DNA of 64,000 bases from the NCBI RefSeq assembly GCF_003473485.1, contig NC_053044.1:34228091-34292090 (forward strand), written 5' to 3'. This stretch comes from Medicago truncatula. Taxonomy: Eukaryota; Streptophyta; Magnoliopsida; Fabales; Fabaceae. Below are positions 36,393 through 46,688 of the stretch, piece by piece. A program made the position numbers and the translations under genes. The notes under the pieces were generated by a model, which was given only the letters and a program-made list of their open reading frames with translations, was not told the origin of the DNA and made no database searches. Within the stretch, counting starts at the first letter, position 1. Each line of letters opens with the position of its first letter.

Positions 36393-37244
36393 GGGTTAAT
36401 TAAGTTTTTGATCCCATAAATATCTGCAGTTTTGTTTTTAGGCCCTATAAAAAGAAATCACACTTTTTAGTCTCTACAAAATTTTCCGTTACTGTTTTTA
36501 GTCTCTATTAAATTAAAATTTGTTTAATTATGCTTAAAATTTTAAATTTTTTATATACTTGTTTAAAACATTATAAAAGATTCCGCCGCAATAAATTAGC
36601 TCAAAATTTTATTTTTAGGTCCAAATTTTCGTTAGTTTTATCTTGAATTTTTGGCGTTTTAAAAAAATTATATTTAATTCATTACATGTTAAAAAATTCT
36701 AATTTTTTATGAAAGAGATTATTATAATGTTCTTAACATGTCTGCTAAAAATCATTTAAAAATATAAAAGTTTAAGTATAATTAAACAAATTTCAATTTA
36801 AGGGACCAACACATACTTTTAGTTCTTGTAAAATTAAAATTTGCTTAATTGTGCTTAAACTTTTAAATTTGTAACATATTTTTCACATACTTACTTAGAA
36901 TATTATACAACTCCGCAAAAAAGTATCTTAAAATTTTATTATTAGGTCCAAATTTTCATTAATATAATCTTGAAAATTTGGCTTTTAAAAAAATTCATAT
37001 TTAATCCATTACATGTTAAAAAACTAAAAAAAAATATAAAAGAGTATCTTACAATGTTATGAACATGTATGTAAAAAAAATTTCAAAAATTTAGAAGTTT
37101 AAGCATAATTAAACAAATTTTAATTTAAGAGGGACTAAAAACACTAATAGAAAATTTTGTAGGGACTAAACAGTGTGATTTATTTTTATATGGACTAAAA
37201 ACAAAACTACAGATATTTATAGGGATCAAAAACTTAATTAACCC
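36393..37244. mobile_element. Mutator-type non-autonomous element, copy 1
   Basis: The 852-bp element starts GGGTTAATTAAGTTTTTGAT and ends in the matching inverted repeat (CAAAAACTTAATTAACCC). It is flanked by TTAACTATA at 36384-36392 and 37245-37253, a perfect 9-bp duplication. The interior has two related halves and no ORF of note. A near-identical copy lies at 44198-45038 in the same orientation. Confidence 0.88.
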
Positions 37245-37347
37245 TTAACTATATATCATTATACTTCAATCTTTAAAAAAAAGCATTATACTTCAACATT
37301 TTTTTTTATGTAACGTATGGGTCCAACAAAGTGAGGGTGTGCTTATT

Positions 37348-37489
37348 TTTTTTTTTTTTAGGTTAAGTAGCCTAGTGGCTAGAACTCACACAATTAAATT
37401 GTGGAGAAGTGGGGTGTCCAGGGTTCGAACCCCGACCCCTGCATATAATATGCAATATCCCTACCAACTGAGCTAAGCTCACGAGGATA
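37348..37489 (-). mobile_element. tRNA-derived SINE with 16-bp target duplication
   Basis: The minus strand reads GTGAGCTTAGCTCAGTTGGT (box A), then GGGGTTCGAACCCCG (box B), then a tRNA-unrelated body ending in an A run (T run at 37348-37359). The duplication TGAGGGTGTGCTTATT lies at 37332-37347 and 37490-37505 and is perfect, so this is the youngest of the three family members in the window. It is a SINE head, not a functional tRNA gene. Confidence 0.9.
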
Positions 37490-37789
37490 TGAGGGTGTGC
37501 TTATTAAACATCTCTATTTCAATATTTATAACTTAATTTGATATATATTAAATTATTTATCACATTAAAATTAGAATATTAGAATTTAAAATTTATCTTT
37601 ATGTTATATATTTTTATTAAATGATATCTGTAATACAAATATTACACGCTTTTCTGAGAGGAATAATTACTATTGTTTTGACATAGCCAAACTTAACTTA
37701 TTTCATTCATCAAAGTAGTCATAATGCATTCGAGAATATAAATTATATAATAAAAAATATAATGACTTGCAAAAGATAATGCCATTGTA

Positions 37790-38150
37790 GCTAACAAATT
37801 AGCAACATTTTTTTTACGTAACAAATGTGCAACATTGTTGGCTTGCCGTCGAATAAAACTAAACCTAAAGTTTTATAAAGAACTTCCTACAAACATTTAA
37901 AACAGCACCAAATTATGACTTTTGACAAATCTTATTCAAAATATCGTCCACCACTAGCTTGCTATCTAGTTCTATCGCCACACGAGTAAAACCTGAATTC
38001 ATAAACCACAAAAGTGCTTGCTTTAGGCCACATGCTTTCGCTTCTTGAGATGTCGGTTGACCATTTTTCATATTGTTTGAGCACAAATAAATTCACCTCT
38101 TTCATTTTTAACGTATATATTGGCACCAAAACAATTTTTTTTATATAACA
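37790..38150 (-). pseudogene. RNase H-domain relic
   Basis: Minus-strand pieces read DSKLVVDDI-like and RRQANNVAHLL-like in different frames, the middle and end of a plant LINE-type RNase H domain. They are interrupted by stops and frame changes. Upstream segments (KNERGEFICAQT-like) fit the start of the same domain. It is short and inactive. Confidence 0.6.
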
Positions 38151-38879
38151 TACGGGGTTGGAATTTTTGTTTTATTCAACCAAAAGTATAAAAAATCATA
38201 TTTTGTTAAAACATTCTAATTTTTTTTAGGAGAGATTTTTACAATATTCTATACATTTCTGCACAATTTCATGAAAAAAATACATGAGTTGACTTAAAAA
38301 TAGGGACCAAAAGTGCTTATTGAAAATTTTATAGAGACTAAAAGTCGAATGAAATATTTAGAGGAATTAAAATGAAAATTTGATATATTTATAAGAACCA
38401 TAACAATTAGGATGTATGTGGGGACTGGGGGTGTCGTGGCATGATATTTTCCTCTTTGGTTTCACTTTGCCTGCTTGCGAACAAGAGTTGTGTGCTGAAG
38501 ATATCTCTTGCTAAAGGTTTCAAGTACAATAATATTGATATTACCATACTTATCCTGAGCTTAATCAAATAGCTCGTGTTTTAGTCAAATTTGGTCTTGA
38601 TGTTTCTCCTGCTTCCTGTGCTATATTGATAGATATGAGTTTTGTCACCTTTTCAATGGATTTTTTTCCCTTTTGTTTTTTGTCCGGGGCTCTCCCCTTT
38701 TCTCTCATAAACAAAGTCACAAGGTCATTCATCAAATAGCTTTACTTTGGTGAATCATTTATAAGTTAATCAAATTGATTGGTGAAGCACATGGATATGT
38801 TGAAGTAGAGACTAAGAAGAGTGTGGATTAAAGGAAGAGGAAAACTCATGTATCTTATTTGAACCAAATCTTGTATCTT
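38151..38879. other. Repeat-derived DNA
   Basis: About 38190-38400 resembles the AT-rich interior of the Mutator-type elements. About 38540-38690 has a plus-strand piece like the last part of an RNase H domain (ARVLVKFGLD). No intact gene was seen. Confidence 0.4.
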
Positions 38880-39260
38880 GGAGTGTTCTAAGAAACAAGT
38901 ATCGGCTGCATGCTACGACAATGTGGCGCACACACAGCTAAATTTCTATGGCTACAATTTGTCATGAATGAACTACATGTTCCTTTTCACACTTCTATGT
39001 TGTTATGTGATAACCTCAATGTCGCTCTACTTTCTTATGATCCAGTTTTGCATGCTTGTACAAAGCACATAGAATTGGACATTCATTTTGTCTAGAAATA
39101 GGGATTGTCTAAATCTGTAGTTGTCCTTCATGTGTATGTCGTTGACCAACATCCGAATTCATTCACACGTCACCACCATCAACTCGATTTAAAGAGCTTC
39201 GCACCAAACTCAATGTGTTTACCTTTCTGCAACCACCTTGACTCTGAGAGGGGATATCAA
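38880..39260 (+). pseudogene. Ty1/copia retrotransposon relic (RNase H end)
   Basis: A 61-codon ORF from 38910 contains AKFLWLQFVMNELHVP, then LLCDNLNVALLS, then HIELDIHFV. This is the C-terminal RNase H region of copia polyproteins. After a stop, frames continue with a DQHP-like and FKELRTKLNV-like end. A purine-rich GAGAGGGGATA at about 39244-39254 fits a polypurine tract next to a 3' LTR. Only this end remains. Confidence 0.75.
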
Positions 39261-39524
39261 AGTATGTTATGAAGAGCACCAGTGCCTTGCACTAATTGAA
39301 ACGGTTATTCAGTTATATGACAATTAGTCATTAGTTAGGGTCTTAACTGTAATGACTTCTATCTACAGCAATGATGTAAGAACTTCAGAGTAATGAAATC
39401 TTTGCTTCATTTTTGTCTTCCAGTTACCCTCTTCCTCTACATCTCATGCTTCACTACCTTCGATGAGATAGGTTTTGGTCCAACTTATTCCTAGCAGTAA
39501 ACCTGAAGACCTATTATTAAAATG

Positions 39525-39928
39525 CAAATTTTAACGATGCATAGTTTGTGAATTGGATTTTTCATTATAGTAATAAGCATGGAATAATCATAAATTAGGC
39601 GATTAGTGACTAAAAAAATAACAAATCACCAGAAGGGATGAATATGTTAAGAATCAAAGAATAATTTATGACACCTAATATACAACAAAATATTTGCTTT
39701 GAGAATGTCAGCTTTGACGTGATATACAAATTTTAACGATGCATAGTTTGTGAATTGGATTTTTCATTATAGTAATAAGCATGGAATAATCATAAATTAG
39801 GCGATTAGTGACTAAAAAAATAACAAATCACCAGAAGGGATGAATATGTTAAGAATCAAAGAATAATTTATGACACCTAATATACAACAAAATATTTGCT
39901 TTGAGAATGTCAGCTTTGACGTGATATA
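39525..39928. repeat. Perfect tandem duplication, 2 x 202 bp
   Basis: Positions 39525-39726 and 39727-39928 appear identical base for base, starting CAAATTTTAACGATGC and ending GACGTGATATA. No flanking transposon hallmark is seen. The second copy ends 77 bp downstream of the TL15 stop codon, so part or all may lie in that gene's 3' untranslated region. Confidence 0.93.
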
Positions 39929-40004
39929 CATTATATTTGACTTTATTGAAAGTGTTCATTTTAATAAATTCAAAAGTTACGGTTTGATTATCAGCAACGG
40001 AATG

Positions 40005-43000
40005 CTAATTGCACAGCAATGTATCACGTGTAGCATTTCCAGTTGTTGAGTTCACTCTGTCACGAGAAACAACTTCGTTAGCAATGAAGCATATACATGT
40101 AGACAGGAAAATGGGATCATTTAGACATATAATATATATCTTACCCATCAGCAATTTTGCAGAGGAACTCACGTTGATCTTCTCTTAGTGGTACATCAGT
40201 GAAATCTGGCTCAGAGCAAGATAATTATATACAAAACATTGTTAAACTCATCATATAGTTTTTCTAACATCAAATTCTTGAGAAAAAAAATCTAAATCTT
40301 CACTCATAGTGTTAATATCTTGAAATGTGAGTTTTCTACTTCTAATTAGTATCATAATAAAGAACAATTCCAGTAAATAAATAACAAAACATTTACATCA
40401 AGTTGTATCTTATCCTCAAGCAGGGGTTGTATCAACCTAGGCAGCCTTGGCCGACAGAAAAGCTAGCCATAAGAAAGTAAATTCAGTGTGGCAGAATTTA
40501 AAATGTTCTGATTTCGAGTCTTACAATTATTAAAGAGAAAATTGAACTAGCTTGTGTCATAAAATAGATGGTAGAGTTAGGTTGTTTAGGTATATGTAGA
40601 AAAGGTCCATAATAGCTTAGATATAGAGTTTCCTAAATGACTATCTTCTGCCCTGCTCCCAAGGATATCGCACGTTTACAGGAGAAAACTATACCAGGTG
40701 AAAAAGACGAATTGTTTAGAGTTTAGACTATAACTAATCCCTAGACCTGAACAAACTCAATGCTTTGCGCTGCGGGTCAAATTAAGACCAAGTCTATTTA
40801 AGCAAATGACAATTGAAGAAAAATTATAAGGTGATCATTCAATTATGACTAAAAATTACAAGTAAAAAATTGATTTTATTTTAATATTTTACCATGTACT
40901 CAAACTCAAAATATGACTCTTACAATAGCACTTTACTACAAGTATGCTGTCTAAACTAACATATTTCACCTTTAATATTTTGTTTCAAAAAGCCTCATCA
41001 CAACATAATAGAACTAGCAATTAGGGGTGAGAGGTGAGTAAGTAACGGGTTGAGACAGATTATAGCCAACCCCAACTCATCCTTAAATTTTGATCTGATC
41101 AATTCTTTAGACCATAACTTATCCCTAGACCCGAACAATCCTGAAGCTTTGCAGGTCAAATTGGACCGAGACATGACGACTCTTAAGGATGAGTTTGGTC
41201 CTGCTCACCTAAACGTCATGCTTGAATTTTTACATTAGACTATCTTATTCTGATGTATAACCTTCTGTATATCAAAGCCATATTAAATCTAATTCAAGTT
41301 GTAGATCAGAGTTAGATTTAATATGGCTTTGTAGATCAGTAGACCTATTTGAGGGAAACAGAACAACTCTCCTACCGTCTATTTTAACTACTAACACTCA
41401 AATTCAAAACCTTACTTAAGGGGAACTGGATTACTTTAATAGTTGCTTGCACTAGACTTAATATAACATATGAGCTGCATCTCTAGTATGTCCAATTTTT
41501 TTTGCAAGTTTACTAGTTACGGAAGGTAATAACAAAATGAAGGGAAATCACTATTCTCAAAAGTACTATGCAATTACCTTTGCAATAAGCATCCACGTTT
41601 TGTTTATAACAGAACAATCACAAATTATTTTAACGAGTGTTGTTGATATAGTTACATAACTAACATAGTCCGAATATGGCATTCCTAATTTGATCAAATT
41701 TCCGGTTCTTGGAATGAGAATGAATAAAACTTGGTAGTTACTAATTCTATTAAGATCAGGATTTACAGGGTTTCCCTAGACATTTAGATTCCGTTTCAGT
41801 AATGATGAATTCAGAATTTTCCCCCCGAAGAACTCGCTTTCCATGTCTTTTCCTTTCTTTCGGTTGCATGCTATTCTCTTCTTTCTCTCTAACCCCTACG
41901 CTCCTATAGTATTTTTATATAAGTCAGTTGAAATCCAAAATCAGTTCTATGTCAATAATCTGCCTATAACTAATTAACATAACTATCAATTAGTTAATTA
42001 ATCACCAGTCATATCAATAACCTTCAATTATTTGAAAGCTAATATGAGATAAAAACACACTTTTTAAAAACCATACTCCCCCCAAAAATTCCAATAATAG
42101 CATAGAATAATTTATTGATACCACTACATACCGGCGCCTGTAATATTTGATCCCTTAAAAGATGTATTTCCCGTTACAAGTGCACCTTCCAAATTAGCAT
42201 TGCTCAAATTTACCTGCAGAAAGCGGTAATGCAACACACCAAATTGAGAAATGGCAGAAGAAAACATTTGTTAATTACAGTGATTTGAGGCACGTTTTCA
42301 GCTTCAACTAAATTAATACTTGTAGGACTAAAAAGTATAGTACATAGAACAGATTTGTAGAGTTCACTATAAGATTGTTTTGACAGGGCAAACTTATGAC
42401 ATTTCATTAGCTCTCTTGTAAGATATATCCCTTGAATATTCTAATTTGCCATTTTAATTTAATTTCTTACCATTCTTTTCGAACATTTATCACTTCTCTT
42501 CTTCAAATAATATAACAAAGGAACATATAAGTATAACTCTTTATTAGGTTGTTGAATACTGGAATTGTGTGTTTAACTGTATATTATCAATTTCCCTCCT
42601 TTCAATCACTGCTATTAAGCAAAGTTTTGAACAAGGATGATGATAACAACATAGCAAATAAAAAGTTCTTATGTTAATAAAGAAATTATATTGGCGTAAG
42701 GGTGATATCTATTAACCGGTAATAAGCAGCAATTATCTAAAATTAAATTCCCATCACATCCTATCATAATGAGCATGAAAAAAGACTCACCTTTGTCACA
42801 TTTGCCAGGGAAAAGTCTGCACTTCTAAGATCAGTATCCGAAAGATCAGCACCTGACATGACAAAGGGTGGGGAGATATTGAATGTAAATGGAAATGACA
42901 AGCCATGTGTGTATACTACATTCATTGTGATACATTTTTGGTGTTGGCCAAACCTGTTAAATCAGCATCAAAGAAGCTAGCACCTAACAATTTTGCACCT

Positions 43001-43888
43001 TTAAAATTGGCTTGTCGCAGTATGGACTGTAATGTAACAGGTAAATAATAATAAGATAACATGTCACATTCTGATCTAAAACACCCAATTTGACTAAACC
43101 CATCATCAAATCAACTTAAACTTTCTTCTTTTTTTCTTAAAGAAATAAAAAACTACACCGTTTTGAAGTCTTGCTTGATGAGTGTCTTGCCACTGAAATC
43201 TTTTCCAGAAAGATCCTGTCCTCTAGTAACCCCTTGACCATATGGACCTCCACCCTGCATTGATCACCAAACCATACCCATCATTTGTTAACCAAAAAAG
43301 AATAAAACTTGAACAAATGGAGTTCAAATTCTCTCCTAAAAACTACAAACTGTTAAATTACATTATGATTAGCTATCTACGAACACTAATACAGACACGG
43401 ACACCAACCAAGATACATACACACCACGAAGTACTAACAAAAATATGGACACCAGACAACACACTGACATGTGTCGGACACCAGACAAACATTCATATTG
43501 AAGTGTAGGCCCTGCATAGTTAGTTAGTAATAGTATTAAGTATATACCTTGAATGCAAGTGCAGGATCAACAAAGAAGAGAGAAGCAGATAGAAGAGCAA
43601 CTAGAGCTGCACTAGACACTGATTCACCCAATGATAATGCGAGTTTCTGAGATGCTTGGTGATTTTGTTTTGGATTGGTTCCCTGTGAAGAGTAGTAGAG
43701 TGAAAATTATTAAACTTGAATAAGAGAAAAAAAATGATTCATGAATATAAACTTGTATAGTATAGTATACGAACCAGAAACAGAGAAAGAGGAGTTGGTG
43801 AGCTGGTTGAAGAGGAAGGTGTTGACCTTAAGAGATGGTGATGAGGTTTGGAAGTTGAAGGCAAAGAGGCGTTCAGAAAAAGAGCCAT
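40005..43888 (-). CDS. Thylakoid lumen 15-kDa pentapeptide-repeat protein (TL15 type)
   Basis: Eight exons: 43888-43775, 43682-43548, 43254-43159, 43026-42954, 42852-42791, 42213-42132, 40205-40145 and 40056-40005. All borders are GT..AG and the frame is continuous for 224 residues. Residues 1-38 are Ser/Thr-rich like a plastid transit peptide. About 56-81 is a hydrophobic lumen-targeting segment ending in ALA, so the mature protein would start near Phe82 and be about 143 residues. No twin arginine is seen, which favours the Sec route. The mature part has AxLxx pentapeptide repeats (QANFKGAKLLGASFFDADLT and following), predicting a right-handed beta helix. The C-terminus has two cysteines (FLCK, LLCN) that could pair. 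It matches Arabidopsis At2g44920 in layout. Function in the lumen is not established. Intron 6 is 1.9 kb. A Mutator-type element sits 310 bp upstream of the ATG. Confidence 0.92.
41273..41331. repeat. Perfect 20-bp inverted repeat in TL15 intron 6
   Basis: The arm at 41273-41292 (CAAAGCCATATTAAATCTAA) has its exact complement at 41312-41331, with a 19-nt loop. The loop and the right flank share GTAGATCAG, which suggests a template-switch origin. It is transcribed as part of the intron. Confidence 0.88.
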
Positions 43889-44197
43889 TGTTGTATAGTT
43901 GCAGTTACAGTTACAGAAGATGCAACTCGATGATGACACATATCAGTCTATTATGCGGATGTGGAATTATTGTGGATAATGTTTCATTTTATGAATTGAA
44001 TAGTGTCTCAATTTTGCCTCTACATTCATATTCTTTCTTTAAATTGGTTATAAAAATAGTGTTTGTTTTGCTTTTAATGTATTATTGCCCCGTATACGAG
44101 ATACGATTCGGATACTATACTACAACGATATGTCGGTACGGAAAAAATTTATAAATCAAGATACGATACAGCTGGGATACGTTAATAAAAAATTATA
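43889..44197 (-). promoter_or_regulatory. Promoter region of the TL15 gene
   Basis: About 310 bp between the TL15 start codon and the Mutator-type element. About 44085-44185 is rich in GATACG/ATACGAT motifs that reappear at about 45310-45540 on the other side of the element. No clear TATA box was assigned. Confidence 0.4.
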
Positions 44198-45038
44198 GGG
44201 TTAATTAAGTTTTTGGTCCCTATAAATATCTGCAGTTTTGTTTTTAATCCCTATAAAAATAATTCACACTTTTTAGTCCCTACAAAATTTTCCGTTAGTG
44301 TTTTTAGTCCCTGTTAAATTAAAATTTGTTTAATTATACTTAAAATTTTAAATTTTTTAATGATTTTTTACATACTTGTTTAAAACATTATAAAAAGTTC
44401 CGCCACAATAAATTAGCTCAAAATTTTATTTTTAGGTCCAAATTTTCGTTAGTTTTATCTTGAATTTTCGATGTTTTAAAAAAATTATATTTAATTCATT
44501 ACATGTTAAAAATTTCTAATTTTTTTATAAAAGAGATTATTATAATATTCTTAACATGTCTGTTAAAAATCATTTAAAAATATAAAAGTTTAAGTATAAT
44601 TAAACAAATTTCAATTTAACAGGAACCAACACATACTTTTAGTCCTTGTAAAATTAAAATTTGCTTAATTGTGCTTAAACTTTTAAATTTGTAACATATT
44701 TTTCACATACTTACTTAGAATATTATGCAAAGTTCATCCGCAAAAAAGTAATTTAAAATTTTATTATTAGATCCAAACTTTCATTAATATAATCTTGAAA
44801 ATTTGGTTTAGAAAAATTTATATTTAATTCATTACATGTTCAAAAGCTAAAAGAAATTTCAAAAGAGTGTGTTACGATGTTATGAACATGTATGTAAAAA
44901 ATCTTTCAAAAATTTAGAAGTTTAAGCATAATTAAACAAATTTTAATTTAACAGGGACTAAAAACACAAACAGAAAATTTTGTCTGAACTAAAAACAAAA
45001 CTGCAGATATTTATAGGGACCAAAAACTTAATTAACCC
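44198..45038. mobile_element. Mutator-type non-autonomous element, copy 2
   Basis: The 841-bp element has ends GGGTTAATTAAGTTTTTGGT and CAAAAACTTAATTAACCC and is flanked by AAAATTATA at 44189-44197 and 45039-45047, a perfect 9-bp duplication. It matches the copy at 36393-37244 through most of its length and has the same orientation. Confidence 0.88.
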
Positions 45039-45047
45039 AAAATTATA

Positions 45048-46688
45048 TAATTAAATGTACAATATAATTATAACCATTTTTTAATATGCAAATATATTAA
45101 CAAACAAAAGAAACCGGTAGACTCGTAGCACATCAACATAAATATAAATAATATTAACGATTAAGAGAGTGATGATTAGTCAATTACATACACAATATTA
45201 TACTATATCTAAAAGGAACATTGTTAGTGCTATACTATATCGATCCAAAAAAGAAGCACTATATCCAAAAAATAACACATCAGTACTCAAGAGTTAAGTT
45301 ATTTTAGTTAACATTAATTGGGAAGTATCGGGGCAGATATCAGTGCATGATAATTATCGGATACTCTCCTGATATGTATCGGGAAGTATAGGATAATTAT
45401 TATTTTTTTAAAATAAAATTTAATCTTCGGATACTCTCCTGATACGTATCGAGAAGTGTCAAACAAGTATCAGTACAGGATACGCAGGGGATACGATACG
45501 TCATCGATTTTGAAGTATCGGGGCTTCACAGATTATTACAAGTGTTTTACAAATGCCAAAAATAATTTTAATTTTAATTCTATAAAGAGTTTAATGGTGG
45601 TGGCTTGATCGTTCAAAAAAACTTTGCAAACATGACTAATTAAAATATTTAGAATTACACGTCAATTAATATTTTTAATTTATGATCAAGCATACCAGAT
45701 TGATATGTGTCAATTAATATTAAATAATATCCAAACAAGCTAATTAACTGATCAGTTAAATATTTAGATGAATGAATAGTTTAAGGGCCTTTTAACATAA
45801 CTTAATAGTTTTGGGATCAATTTGAAAGAAGAGTCAAAAACTAAATTGATATTGTATTCATTTTGGATGAAATTATTTTTCTCAATGTATATTGAAATTT
45901 AGATCTCGTGGAGCAACTCTAAGTTTGATACTCTATCTAAATATTAAATTTTAATGTTATATTTTCTCTTCTTTTTTTTTTTTTCCGAGTTTATTGAATA
46001 ACTCATATATATGATCTATATTATACATCAATTATTTAATGAAATTAAAATGAGAATCTTTGTTTATAATAGTGATCGAGAGAAGTATACTATTAATGAT
46101 CGAACACAAAATTTTATATAAATTGGATTGTAGCTATGTAAGTTAAAAAAAAATTACTTATATTTTTAAAAAAACTTAGGTTTAATTGCGCTTTGGTCTC
46201 TCTATTTTATTAAACTCATGAAAATAGTCCCTTTATTTTCAAATCAAATTTTGGTCCCTTTATTTTCCTAGTTGCAAATTTGGTCTCAACTTGTGTTCTT
46301 GTCCTTAAAATGGCGACTTTTGGCTCAAACAAAGGTAAACTATGGTCTCAAAAGAGATATTTTGTCTTTAGATTCATTTTTTGGTGCAAGTACTCAAATA
46401 CTTATACGAAAAAATGTTGAACAATCAAGTGCTCGAATGGTGATCTCACCTTTTGACACTCACATATCGTGTCTCATGACAATATCCACTAAAAAGGGAC
46501 AGTATCCACTAAAATATTCTGCATGTGCATCTCATGGGACAAAAGTTAGTAGTAAGTATTTAAAAGCAAAAAATTACTAGTTGTTTTCTTTTGTTTGAAT
46601 GTGTAAATCCCCCATCGTTGACCAACAAAGATACCCATCAAGTAAGGCATTATTTTTGATTGAATGAAGAAAAGAGAGTGAAAACAAA
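45048..46688. other. Intergenic DNA with repeat relics upstream of SDR copy 1
   Basis: About 45310-45540 has repeated TATCGGGAAGTAT and GGATACTCTCCTGATA motifs, a transposon-like segment related to 44085-44185. About 46180-46310 has TTTGGTCCCTTTATTTT motifs like MITE terminal regions. The last 100 bp should hold the SDR promoter. No other gene was seen. Confidence 0.4.

Noticed and set aside
37348..37489. tRNA gene
   Set aside because: Box A and box B are present, but the sequence continues into an unrelated body and A tail with a 16-bp target duplication; it is a SINE.
36393..45038. The paired 850-bp elements as LTRs of one retrotransposon flanking 37-44 kb
   Set aside because: Each has its own 9-bp target duplication and GGGTTAAT inverted ends instead of TG...CA, and a host gene lies between them.
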